Assembly: GCA_000934455.1 (NCBI GenBank)
Contig: KN885113.1
Coordinates: 47,540-75,166, forward strand
Direction of reading: 5' to 3'
Source of the DNA: Apostichopus parvimensis
Lineage: Eukaryota; Echinodermata; Holothuroidea; Aspidochirotida; Stichopodidae
Length of the DNA stretch: 27,627 bases
The translations under genes and the position numbers were made by a program. Each line of letters begins with the position of its first letter. Position 1 is the stretch's first letter. Of the stretch, positions 1 to 9,559 are shown piece by piece. Below the pieces are notes generated by a model that had not been told where the DNA came from, made no database searches, and saw only the letters and a list, made by a program, of their open reading frames with translations.

Positions 1-730
1 TTATTGTCGGGGGGGGGGGTCTGATTGACTCTAGCGTTGCTTTGAAAGATCACAGATGGCATCATTGACATCTTTTGTAGCGCTTTTTAAAACTGCTGTA
101 GAGCTCATCAGTTTCCATTTGATAGGACACTGGAACTCAAATTATTGTTCTGTGAGAGACTCTATATGTAAACACATTCACTGCACTTATGTACAGTAAA
201 TACCAAAAGTATTCTGAAATCGATTTTTCAAGATTTTGGAAAATCTATGTTTAACAATGACATCTACTTAAAACTGTACATAATAGGCTCACAGAGTTAA
301 CAATTTTCACTAGCAGCATTTCTTGTTCAGAAATATCCTTTCACCTTTTGTTATGATTTTATGTATAGATTCTCCAAAAGAAAAGTATCTTACTGTATGT
401 GTATAAGCTGAGCGACCCATTCCTTTGCAACTTAACAGTCCCCCGAATTCTTCCTTAAGGACATGTGGCAACACACTACTTCAGCCACATCCATGATGGT
501 CGATGTGGAGAAAATGGCATGGATTGACCAACAAGAATATTCAAATGAAAAAAACAAATATATCCAGTCCAGTTAATAACATCATGTTGTTCACATGGAT
601 TTGAAATCACATTCTACTGACCTCAGATGACCATTGCCTTGTTAAAACGTCTGCAGAGAATGAGTACTTTCTGTCAAGGAAAACCTGTACAGCTAATTGA
701 AAAAAAAAGAAGGACAGGTCACAAACTTAC
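1..730. other. non-coding stretch, nothing recognised
   Basis: AT-rich sequence opening with a run of ten G at 10-19. I see no convincing reading frame, RNA gene or transposon end here. It may be intronic or intergenic. Confidence 0.5.
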
Positions 731-1082
731 CTCTCTAAACACAATCAATGTGCCCTAATTCATGCGCCACAAGCAAAATGGCAACCCAACACATGCTATG
801 ACAGAAATAAAATGAAGAGAAAATTCCACAGCAAGGAACCAAGTTCAATACAATCATCTCCATGTTGGAGAAAGACTGTTGATTAAGTGCATGAAAATGT
901 GTACCTTCTTTTGCTTTAGATCGATCCCAAATGTTGCCGCCACTTGCATTAGACCAATTACAGAGAGCATTGAGACGGGACAAACAATACTCACATTGGC
1001 AGCTGATGACCGAAAACATTGTCTTCTTGTGCTCAGCATATACAGATATGGTTTGCAAGGTTTTCACATTCTGACCACACAT
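731..1082 (-). other. possible exons with good splice sites, family not recognised
   Basis: On the minus strand a 65-nt segment (795 down to 731) has a pyrimidine-rich tract ending in CATAG before it and GAG|GTAAGT after it. It encodes HELGH in one frame, but that frame stops at TAG just before the donor, and the other two frames also stop. Upstream, about 1082 to 905, is an open frame with many Cys (ISCQCEYC) that ends near a GT. HELGH would suit a zinc metalloprotease, yet the Gly and third His of the metzincin motif do not follow. I make no functional claim. These may be chance splice-like signals. Confidence 0.15.
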
Positions 1083-1474
1083 GACCTTTGACCACCAAAA
1101 ACAATAGGGATCTTGATTCTTGAACTCAACATGTCACAACAACATACTTAATATGAAATTAGTCCAAGCTTCCTTTCTTGAGATATCATGTTTAAAAGCA
1201 AGGCATCACATACACAACACTCATCCAACTGCATGACTACAAATTATGATCGGAACCAAAAACTGATATTTCTATCAATATAGAAAATTTGTGGGGAACA
1301 TTTCAACAACTGAGGCAGCTTTTAATTAAAATTTTAGGGGGAGGAATATGGATAGATGATTTGGAAGGAAACTGCACAACAAGAAAATGTAATATATTGA
1401 CATACCTTCAATGTGAAAAAGGGCAACATACTGTGGTGCAAAATCTACACAATGATACAATATTTCAGCCATTG

Positions 1475-2690
1475 ACTGCAAAATGAAAAGCATGTGGCTA
1501 AGCTTGAAGCCTACCTAGATCATATGTGCTACCTTCACACTCTCACAAATAAGTCAGCTAATATTGCATACCACATTAAAATGTCCTATGCTATTCTTTG
1601 TGTAGGCCTGCTGACATTTGTACCATTTGATGAACCTACTGTACAATAGCCTGTTCTGGGCTTGGGGGGGGGGAGGGGTGGGATGGGTGGTTGATTGCTT
1701 ACTCTACACACTAGTGATTTCTTGAAATATACTAACACTCTCATAACTAAGAGAAACCTATATTGTAAATTTATGTCAAAATTGGTAATGGGTCATCATA
1801 TAGTCAACTGCCTAGATCATATACAGTATAGTCTACTGATCAATTAGATATATGCCCCCAGTGTAGACCAAATATTATTCAGCCACTATCAGAAACAGTA
1901 AACAGTATGTGGCAAAGCTTCACACCACGCAATATGGTGTGTGCTGCCTTCACACTCTCACTTATTCCAGTTGCATGACAATACCTTAGGCCAACCGCCT
2001 ATCATATACAGTATAGTCTACTGATCTATTGGATATATGCCCCCAGTGTAGACCTTAAATATTACACAATATTATTCAGCCACTAACAGAAACAGTAAAC
2101 AGTATGTGGCAAAGCTTCACACCACGCAATATGGTGTGTGCTGCCTTCACACTCTCACTTATTCCAGTTGCATGACAATACATTATGCCAACCATATTAA
2201 CTTAGTATAACTACTATACATAGACCTATCTTGGGATAAACCTACTGACATTTGTGTCATTCAATGAGATTCACTGTAGACTAGTCTAGATAACATACTT
2301 GTACTGTAGCTATTGGTTTGTGGGCTTGGGGAGGGTCGGGGCAAATTGACTTGTTTTTGCAGAATAATAGAAATTGGAGAATTGCCATACCTTCAGTGTG
2401 AAAAAATGAAAAGCATGTGACAATGTGGTATGTGCTGCCTCAAAGCTCTCACACATAACAGTCTCCTTATGCAAACGACATTTGAATTTTATATTACACT
2501 ATATGTTGGATAGTCCTGCCAATAGTATAATCCAATAACACTAAAGCAGCCTATTCTTAGGGTATTAAACTTAAGAGGAAAGGTAGGTGTTGGTGGTTGA
2601 CTGCGGGCAAATAAAATGAAAGCCATGATCCTCACACCGCACGAGATGGTAAGTACTATCTTCATTGTCTCAATAAAATGGGTCACATGC
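1475..2690. repeat. diverged tandem array, ~185-bp unit
   Basis: Two adjacent copies are nearly identical: 1816-2000 and 2001 to about 2190, both starting ATCATATACAGTATAGTCTA. Each unit contains AAACAGTATGTGGCAAAGC, CACCACGCAATATGGTGTG and TGCTGCCTTCACACTCTCAC in order. Older partial copies of the same core lie at about 1480-1560 (AAAAGCATGTGGC then CTTCACACTCTCAC), about 2400-2470 (AAAAGCATGTGAC, GGTATGTGCTGCC) and about 2615-2690. Spacer blocks also repeat: CTGACATTTGT is found near 1610 and 2250, and GGGCTTGGGG near 1660 and 2320. This points to a longer ancestral unit. No coding potential is seen. Confidence 0.75.
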
Positions 2691-2699
2691 AAATGAAAA

Positions 2700-3260
2700 T
2701 ATTACTTTCCTCCACTCCATAAACCCATCCAAAAGTGTATCCTGAATGTCTTTTGTTTTTTAATAATACATATGCACTTGTATTTGAAGGAGTGCCATCA
2801 CCTGTACTGTTGTCAGGCAGTTTATGCGCTGGTAGTTGAAGCCTTCCAACCACTTTGTTGGCTTTTCGAGCACTGGCTACTACCGGGAAATGGAGGACAG
2901 GACATTATTCCAAGTAGTTTTCTGCCATCCATGACAGAACTTTTCTGTCACAACTTACAGAAGCGGAGCGTCTATTTTTTTTCTTGATTTGCTCCTTTTT
3001 ACTTTCTCCTTCTCTATTCCTCTCAAAACCAACTGTTAGTTGTAGAAGAAAAACAAGCAATAAATGAACAGTGGGTAAAGATCATAATCTGTGACTTTAC
3101 TTTTAGTTTCAAAGTTTTCTTTTGTATCGGCCCAATTCAATAAGGTTGGTAGGGGTGGGGTAGTAATGCCCGAAGATTTTTGTGGTACTCTAGTTCTCAA
3201 CTGTGCCATGTGAAAAGTAAAAGTCAATATGGTGTCTCATTAATGAATGGGTTCTATTTG
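2700..3260. other. non-coding stretch
   Basis: It holds a pyrimidine-rich run at about 2975-3020 and short open frames on both strands without recognisable motifs. I see no transposon ends or RNA genes. Confidence 0.4.
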
Positions 3261-3267
3261 ACCCTAC

Positions 3268-3539
3268 CAGAGATAACAGCACATTGCCAATGTTTTCATT
3301 GAAATATCAGAGACTAGATCTCTGTCTCTTATCTCCAGTAGAAGTGCTTCATTGAATGTAAGTTCTGCAGCGTTTCTAAGTTGGCCGGCTTCAATTGTTT
3401 CACATTTTGTGAGTGGTTCCCGTTTTCTTGCACCAGAACGCCTGTCACGTGTCCATCTATCAGCATTGCAAATGAAGCATTTGGCTGGAAAAATGTGGGG
3501 TCTGTCCGATTTAGAAGTTGAGGCTTCTCTGGATTGCAA
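3268..3539 (-). CDS. exon-like piece of a CFICN cysteine-rich invertebrate protein family (partial)
   Basis: The frame reads a Cys-x-x-Cys site (CFIC, 3479-3468), then a basic stretch, REPLTKC, a helical EAGQLRNAAEL segment, and RDRDLVSDISM. I recall this order (CxxC, basic linker, C, AA-rich helix, DLV) from a large family of uncharacterised proteins in cnidarians, molluscs and echinoderms. That comparison is from memory. The 3' side has a plausible donor (CTCTG|GTAGGG, exon end 3268). A very strong acceptor (TTTTTTTTCTTTTCACACAG) ends at 3601, so the exon could start at 3600. In that case the frame open from 3600 (NDIPDDKITEPPEPK) differs from the CFIC frame, which implies an internal frameshift or another acceptor. 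The usual YHxxC at the end of this domain is also degraded (ISMKTLAMCCYL). Function is unknown; the copy is probably damaged. Confidence 0.45.
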
Positions 3540-3729
3540 TCTTGGTTTTTAGGTTCTGGTGGTTCGGTAATTTTATCATCTGGAATATCATTTGCATTAT
3601 CTGTGTGAAAAGAAAAAAAAGACAAATTGACGGTCAGTATAGATTTAGTATGAACAAAAGTTTCAACCAACACTTAATGCTCATTCCTGGTTTATTGTGC
3701 ATAAACTTAAAAGCTTATTCCCCTTAAAG

Positions 3730-5460
3730 ACTATGCTAACCTTTCCAGGTTTAGTTCCCCGACATCACTGGTAATTTTGTTACAGCTGAGTTCTCTAGTG
3801 CAGACAACTAATTGAATTAACACAGGTCAATATGATGGTGTTCCTGAAGAAGTGAACAAGCAGCCAGAGACCATCAAACCCCTTTCTGTATTGATAAAGT
3901 ATCAACATTTACAGTAATACAGAATTTTCTGAGTTTTATGATTAGTATGATAGACCTTAAAAGTTCAATATGGCCAAATAATAATTCAATATGGCAAAAG
4001 GGGGATTAGATTGTTCATATGGTAGTTTAATAAGAGAGTCACATATTTCTGTCTTCCATTGAATTTTGATTGAAATACTGTACAGAATGAAAATTACGAC
4101 AACCAAAATTTGCATAAGAAATTTAACTATAATGCGTTTAACCCAAAATCACTGTCATTGCACAGTTTTCCCCATATTATTTTGAACAAAAATGTGTACA
4201 CATCATTCAATACTATCGTGTCAAATCATCTCCTTCCTACCTGTTCTTTGCAAATTTTAATTCCTAATGCTGTAAAAGGAGTTGGACTCTCATTTGAAAT
4301 TTGTACTTTTACATAAAATAATAGGTCTATGCATTCAAAAATTGGCTACTACGAATGTATATAAAAAATTATCACGATTTTTTCAACACTTTTTTAATTA
4401 TTTAATATATTTATTGTAAAGCTCTCATTCAAACAATAGGGCTATAAATGTGTAATGAGTCAAGTCAACATAAAAATTGTAATTGTTTTGCTTTACTAAC
4501 TGTTTTTGTCTATTTCCATGTTTATGCCAATAACGTCTGCTAATCGAACAAAACATTAAGAATTTAAGGATGATTTGGAGCTATCCTTAGATGGAAATGA
4601 AATTCTTGGTGTACCTTCGGGCCTCGGCGTGGGTTTTACATTAAATGCACCCTGGCATCTAACCCTAAGCCCTTACCCCAGTGGATGCTTTTTCCTCAAT
4701 GGATGTTTTTTCTTGCATTAATCTTGCCTTTAATTAATCCACATCCAACCGTAAATCCTATCCAAATGGATGTTGCATGAAACCTCCATTTTGTTGTTCA
4801 TAATAAGTAATGGTATTTTCACAGCAGTGACAGCACAGACATGTTTTTGCGAATGGGGACAACATTATAAACTGTTTATGACTTCACAGCATATAGAAAT
4901 TCTGATAGAAAACTTCGATATTACTTATTTTTGTGTGTGTGTGTGTGGGGGGGGGGTGCATAGGTTCATCTAGTGAACCCATGCAGCTGTCTTTTGCACG
5001 TTCATTTTTCTAAAATCACGGCCAAAATAACAACCTAGGCTTGTGTGATTATCTGAAAGCCATGCTATACATAAACTTCAAAACAGCAAAATGCGTATAT
5101 TTGATAATAACATTTTATCGGACCCCACGTCAAAAACGCAACTACGCAAGCCCTATGCGCTCGCATTTACGCCTTCGTCATAAAATTACATCGATCTAAC
5201 AGCACGGCCACAAATTTCAAATGCCCGCCTATATTATCCATTTCTAGATGAAACCCTGGTGGGAGGGGTGGGGCAGAGAAGACCCTGGGAAGAGCAGAGA
5301 ATACCAGGTTATGGGACAGACAGGTAGACTGTAATTCAAACCTTTTTTTGGATCCTGAAGTTTCAAAGCCCCATAGGCCTAATTTTGTAGTGGAAGTGGT
5401 ACACGGATAATTTTTTTACTTTTATGGAGCAAATTCATGCCCTGTTCAAAGATGATATAT
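3730..5460. other. intron or intergenic sequence
   Basis: AT-rich with no supported exon. It contains a (GT)n run followed by poly-G at about 4932-4957. If the two minus-strand exon-like pieces at 5475-5633 and 3268-3539 belong together, this is their intron. Confidence 0.4.
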
Positions 5461-5474
5461 ATAAATGTACTCAC

Positions 5475-5633
5475 CAGATTGAATACTTGACAAATCTGCT
5501 TTAGAGAGAGCTTTGAAATGTCAGTAAATCGTTGGTAACACTCCCTATGATAGCCAACACTACGACTAGTACGATTACGAGTGATATCAGTAGGTGAAGA
5601 AACAGTTATATTAGGTTCAGTTGTGACCAACAA
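5475..5633 (-). CDS. exon-like piece with YHRECYQRFT motif (same family as the CFICN exon)
   Basis: The minus-strand frame encodes a Thr/Ser-rich lead, then GYHRECYQRFTDISKLSLK, and ends at a consensus donor (AATCTG|GTGAGT, exon end 5475, phase 0). YH-x-x-CY-x-x-FT is the motif I recall near the N-terminus of the family whose next domain is the CxxC module. Here that module lies downstream on the same strand at 3268-3539, so order and strand fit one gene. The 5' boundary is not clear; the MITE at 5681 begins only about 50 bases further up. The phase 0 donor does not match the CFIC frame directly, so either an exon is missing or the gene is decayed. Confidence 0.45.
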
Positions 5634-5680
5634 TTAGCAGCAATTTTTCCATATGAACTTGAAATGGACTTCCAGCTCAT

Positions 5681-5902
5681 CCCAGCAAACACAAAACGTT
5701 GTAACAGTTTTTAGAGAGCCTCTAAAATAAAAAACGTCGGCATAACATTTTTATCATATATTAATGTTATAACGAAAAAAGGTTTGGAAATAATAGTCTG
5801 AAAACGTTTTCGTGACATATTTATTACACCACAAATAACGTTATCAAAACAAAAGACGAAACGTTTTAATAACGTTTTCAAAACGTTTTTGTGTTTACTG
5901 GG
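5681..5902. mobile_element. 222-bp AACGTT-rich MITE
   Basis: The ends are inverted: CCCAGCAAACACAAAACGTT at the left, and the reverse complement of CCCAGTAAACACAAAAACG at the right (ending ACTGGG at 5902). The flanks read ...CTCAT and ATACAA, so a 2-bp AT duplication is possible. The interior is full of the palindrome AACGTT and near forms (AACGTTATC, GAAAACGTTTTC, TAATAACGTTTTC). There is no coding capacity. Superfamily is not assigned; a 2-bp duplication would fit Tc1/mariner-type mobilisation, which is inference. Confidence 0.75.
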
Positions 5903-6276
5903 ATACAACAATCCTTAAATTTCACAAAGGTAGCCTCAGAAAAGGGTATAATATTAGATGTTTTCCGACAGCATACAGGAATACAACACTCCATGGTAAT
6001 GTAGCACTATCAGTGCATAATGCATTGTACAGTGCATATGTTGCTCAATCACAACACTAGGATTGTGACTCAAACACAGAGGGCTCTGATTGGTGAACCT
6101 GATAATTTGCTCAGTTTATTAACCAATCATAAAAATTGTCTCTTAGCAAGTTTGAAATGGTTTTTACTTAATTTCTCTCAAATCTGCAAATATTTTTCAA
6201 AAGAACAAGAACAAGAAAATTAGGTTTTAATTTATTAAACTGGAAGTTGTATATTTTCAAGCACAAGAATGGATGA
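5903..6276. other. non-coding stretch with two CCAAT-type motifs
   Basis: ATTGGTGAAC near 6090 and AACCAATCAT near 6121 form a close pair in opposite orientations. Such pairs occur in promoters, but no transcript start can be shown here. Confidence 0.2.
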
Positions 6277-6349
6277 ACAAAGGTTCCAAGTTTAATCGAG
6301 AAGAATCGGGGATGGCTTCGAGTGGGAGGTAAACTTATCAAAACAGACC

Positions 6350-6887
6350 CTGTGTGCCCAACCTGGGTTAGGGATCTGCTGTTGTTGTTTGCCGCTATAA
6401 TCAGGAGACACATGTGGAACAGCAGATGCCGCCTAGTTTTCGATGGGGACGTCTGGAGGGCCGAGGCTGTCGTCCCCCTCGTGCAAAGTGACATTAGGTT
6501 GCTCATGGAGGCGGACCATGCACTGCTTCCCGACACTGCCTTTCGTAGACGCTGGCGCAAGCCTGTCGTCTACTATCGGGACGGCGTTCCCCGGATGAAA
6601 TTTGGAGTGTGTTAGGTGTGGGGGGGTTTTCTGTTTGTGGTTTGGAGTTGACTTTTTGGGGCTGGTTTGTAGTGATTTATTGTTTTGGTTCTGTTGGCCT
6701 TTGGGTCCGTGTCCTTTTCACGTCACGTTAAACGCTATGTTATATACATATGTGGGTTAGTGAGAGATTTCTGTATGTGGGTTTCAGTTGGGGTTTTGGT
6801 GGTTGTTATACAGACTCTGGGATTGTTTTTTTAGTTTTTGTTGACCTTTGGTCCGTGTCCGTTCTCTTTGCACGTAAAAAGCACATG
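6350..6887 (+). mobile_element. LINE-A: 5'-truncated non-LTR retrotransposon, 3' end of ORF2 plus 3' UTR
   Basis: The insertion is flanked by a 10-bp duplication AAAACAGACC (6340-6349 and 6888-6897). It carries the ORF2 C-terminus (6350-6615: WVRDLLLLFAA, HMWNSRCRLVFDG, then RRRWRKPVVYYRDGVPR) and a T/G-rich 3' UTR. The UTR shares long stretches with LINE-C at 23.6-24.0 kb, including TTGACCTTTGGTCCGTGTCC and the terminal CACGTAAAAAGCA. There is no poly(A) tail. Clade is uncertain: the C-terminal tail resembles L1/Tx1-like elements in my memory, but no reverse transcriptase core is present to decide. Confidence 0.85.
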
Positions 6888-7105
6888 AAAACAGACCTGC
6901 CACCTGCTCCAGACACTCTAATGAAGGTGATGCGGTGTAATTGCAAAGCAAACTGATACACGGAAATGCACCTGCAAAAGCTTTCTTTAGAATGCTGAAT
7001 AGCGTGTGGCGAATGCAAAGGTAAACACTGCGTGCTGGTCGTCCTTTTCGGTTTTTTTAATGTTTGGGTGGGTGGTTGCTAGTTTGTCTCTGCAGGTCGG
7101 TGGGC

Positions 7106-8412
7106 ATGGGCGGGATTACGGGGAGCAAGAGGGGGCATTTGCCCCCCCCCCCACTTTTTCCCAAATCTTAGTTCACTTTTTTGTCGTTTTTGCAGACAAA
7201 TGTGCACAACCCTAATCGAAATTATTCCCCCACAACAGCTCTATCAAATAGGCCTAAATTTGTGTTTAAGATCGTAACATGTAGCATGCAGAATAACTGG
7301 AGCTGGAGCTAGCACATGGTTCGCAGCACAGGTTACGAATCCTGGAGCTAACACACTAGCGATTCAATTCTGCATGTGATGAATCCGCGGCATGTGCTAC
7401 AGTGCTAGCTTCAGGAATTGATTTTCAACGTTGCTGCTCTACTGAATGCGTTGAATAACTAAATCCAGAGAAACGATTTACGAAAGCCAGATTTGCATAT
7501 TGGGTATATCAATAATTAAATTCAATACACTGACACATGACACCCCCCCCCCGCGTCATTCAACAATATGCAATGGCATATGCCGATGTAATTTCTTTAC
7601 TGCTCGAAATCACCCCTCCTCGACTTCAGTGGCAACGGAACCTGTGGACTTGAGGGACTTATCCCCCATGAAAAAAGTGGGGGGGCAAAGGTATGTTCAG
7701 CCCCAATATTTGCCAAGTGCTCCAAGAAGTGGGAACCGCGGGGAGAATTTCGAAGTGGGTGCTGAACATATTCTTAATCGGTCCAGATGCACAATATACT
7801 AATAATTTTAGGGGGAAAGAACTGTCTAGGTGCGATTTATTGTTACCAGAGGTGGCATTTTTGCTGATCCTTTTTGCTTAAATTTCGACGCGCCGCGCCA
7901 ACTGATGGTGGTGCACCACCTAAATAGTGACGTATAAGCTTCAGTTGTACATCACCATATAAGTTCTTCTATCCGCCCTCCCTAAATTTACACACGTTCA
8001 TTAATTGTTTAGATGCAATTTAAAGCCTATATGGGTGTTAATTTTACCGATCTAAGGGTACCTTTCATCGAAAATTTCGACGCTCCTTGCCAACCGATGA
8101 TGGCGCTCCGCTTAGATAGTGACGTATAAGAAAAGTTGTACATCACCATCTGACCATATGTTCTACTATCAATCCTCTACAAATTTTTAAACAATAATTA
8201 ACTATCTAGATACAAATTGCAGACATGAGATCCATATGGGTACATGCAGCTTAGATCACTCGGGAAGTGCCGTTTCCGGCCATGTGGAGGGTTTGTAAAG
8301 CCCCAAAATTTCTTGTACGCTCCGCGCCAACCGATGGTGGCGCTCCGCTTAGATAGTCTTGCTGGCAGGTTTGCCCCCCCCCCCCCACTTTCACAACTCA
8401 AATCACGCCCCT
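7106..8412. mobile_element. 1.3-kb non-autonomous TIR element with 10-bp target duplication
   Basis: GTCGGTGGGC occurs at 7096-7105 and again at 8413-8422, bracketing the element. The ends are imperfect inverted repeats: left ATGGGCGGGATTACG, right (reverse complement) AGGGGCGTGATTTGAG. Each is followed inward by a G/C homopolymer (poly-C at 7141-7152 and 8372-8384). No transposase is encoded. A 9-10 bp duplication is typical of Mutator-like elements; that is inference, and the terminal repeats are too short and imperfect to assign. It contains internal tandem units and a 10-bp inverted repeat (CATGCAGAAT, 7285-7294 and 7367-7376). Confidence 0.65.
7870..8365 (+). repeat. tandem units of ~190-235 bp inside the TIR element
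   Basis: Three starts share the same core: AAATTTCGACGC...CCAACTGATGGTGG at about 7878, AAAATTTCGACGC...CCAACCGATGATGGCGCTCC at about 8070, and AAAATTTCTTGTACGC...CCAACCGATGGTGGCGCTCC at about 8305. The first two continue through AATAGTGACGTATAAG / GATAGTGACGTATAAG and TTGTACATCACCAT. The third is truncated at GCTTAGATAGT and joins the right end. Units one and two differ by many substitutions, so the array is old. Confidence 0.7.
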
Positions 8413-8541
8413 GTCGGTGGGCGTATTTACTTTTTTGGCTCGCTTGACTTGAGTTTTGTTTGTCAGAGTGGGATGGTAGGGGTAGTGCCGTTTGGCCGTT
8501 ACGTTTTGTATCCCGCACGGCGGGTCACCTAAAAAGCACTG

Positions 8542-8870
8542 TACAAATTCACCACGTGTATCCACTGAGAGATTGGACGAGGAGCTATGGGAGGTTATTA
8601 TGCCTATATTCGTAACTTGTTATATGGGCATTCTTTGAATGGCCGTGTTGAATGATATAGTAATATGAGTACAATATAGTCTAGTCAATCTGTAGTTATA
8701 TCAGGGTTAATGGGTTACTTTAATAGTGAACCACAAAAGTGTTGATGTTTATTATGTCATTAATTTTACTATTCTATAAACCAGGGATAATTTTGATTTA
8801 GCGGGAAATGGCAGCCATCTTGGATTTATTCTGGCTGAAATGCATTTAAAAAATATGCAGGGATCATATA
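8542..8870. other. flank of the gypsy element
   Basis: It begins with the last piece of the cysteine-rich module (to about 8620) and is then AT-rich and non-coding. The bases directly before the LTR are GGATCATATA. The target-site duplication cannot be confirmed because the other LTR is not visible. Confidence 0.4.
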
Positions 8871-9425
8871 TGTAACGCCACGGAGCCAACTAGTTAAACT
8901 CCACAGCATTAATAAAACAAAACAAATTGAATTTCTATCTCGCTAGTTGAAGTTTATTATGGGTCCAAGCAGAATTACTGGGTATCAGGCCAGCAATACG
9001 ACAAATATATCTTTATCTCAAGATATGAATAGATGAACAATAGATGAACAACTACAAATTTCAACAAACTTAAATCAAAATAGAAGGGCAGTGGAAACTA
9101 CTTTACAGGTGACTGTTACTCTAGGACCCTACATTCCTGGCAGAAATAGTCGCAGCATCCACCAAGAAGTGACAAAATTTACGTTAAAAGGCGTTTAAAA
9201 TACACGTCTGCACTCGATCAGAGCAAGGACCAGAGAGAGCATGGCAGGACAGAGATGGTGAAAAGAGGGGCAAACAGGGTCATGTGACAGAATGCAGATG
9301 CATCCAAGCCAATAAGAACAAAGGAAGTCCTTGTTCCAGACAGGGACTAAATATTGAAGCTCCTCCTCTAATTGAAGTGGGTGTGTCACAGACAATTTAG
9401 TAGGATTTTAAGTCACATCCCTACA
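8871..9425 (-). repeat. 3' LTR of Ty3/gypsy element (555 bp)
   Basis: Read on the minus strand it starts TGTAGGGATGTG and ends TGGCGTTACA, giving the expected TG...CA ends with TGTA/TACA inversion. It lies directly after a purine-rich tract on the coding strand and about 135 bases beyond the pol stop. An AATAAA on the minus strand (8953-8958) lies near the LTR 3' end. A short direct repeat AGATGAACAA is present at about 9031-9050. The boundaries are inferred from termini and polypurine tract, as there is no second LTR to compare. Confidence 0.8.
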
Positions 9426-9437
9426 CTCTCCCCTGCT
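9426..9437 (-). promoter_or_regulatory. polypurine tract for plus-strand priming
   Basis: On the minus strand AGCAGGGGAGAG abuts the LTR start TGTAGGG exactly. This is the expected place and composition for the primer of second-strand synthesis in an LTR retrotransposon. Confidence 0.8.
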
Positions 9438-9559
9438 TGACAATAAGTTTGACCCCAAACTACCTTACATGAAACTAATTAAACTATAAACATAAAAACT
9501 TATTCTATATTCAACACGTAGATACCGCTTGACATACAACTTTTACCCGTCACAAGAAC

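Larger units (their letters stand above)
7031..8536 (+). mobile_element. LINE-B: 3' fragment of a related LINE, split by a TIR element
   Basis: Outer pieces 7031-7095 and 8423-8536 are T/G-rich and non-coding. They end in CCCGCACGGCGGG (a hairpin) and CACCTAAAAAGCA, close to the CACGTAAAAAGCA end of LINE-A and LINE-C. The insertion point in the cysteine-rich module shows CACTG at 7026-7030 and 8537-8541, consistent with a 5-bp duplication. The module frame resumes directly after it (TNSPRVSTE). The assignment rests on the shared tail, the base composition and the reading-frame continuity of the host module; no ORF2 remains. Confidence 0.55.
6277..8620 (+). pseudogene. dead C-terminal cysteine-rich module, broken by nested transposons
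   Basis: Pieces at 6277-6349, 6898-7030 and 8542-8620 read on across the insertions: NRGWLRVGGKLIKTD, then LPPAPDTLMKVMRCNCKAN, remnants of DTRKCTC, LSLEC and ACGECKGKHC, then TNSPRVSTERLDEELWE. The pattern GW..., TDLPPAP, CxCK...C...CxC...C..ACGxCxG..CTN is one I recall as the C-terminal end of the family that also carries the YH..CY..FT and CxxC domains. Lesions visible apart from the insertions: a small deletion just after KAN (6955 region), a second indel near 6977, and a TGA inside the LEC..AC segment near 6993. The copy is on the plus strand, whereas the N-terminal pieces at 3.3-5.6 kb are on the minus strand, so this is not one intact gene. Zinc binding is likely for intact relatives; function is unknown. 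Confidence 0.6.

Noticed and set aside
731-795. HELGH motif in a small exon with strong splice sites (metalloprotease)
   Set aside because: The metzincin Gly and third His are missing, the frame stops before the donor, and all three frames stop.
2690-2907. Minus-strand frame of about 72 codons lacking ATG
   Set aside because: No known motif; splice signals are weak.
4932-4957. GT repeat plus poly-G as a telomere-like or regulatory tract
   Set aside because: Simple low-complexity sequence; nothing links it to a function.
7310-7345. tRNA-like B-box (GGTTACGAATCC)
   Set aside because: One base too long, and no cloverleaf or A-box can be drawn around it.
9195-9395. 66-codon minus-strand frame
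   Set aside because: Lies inside the LTR and has no recognisable motif.
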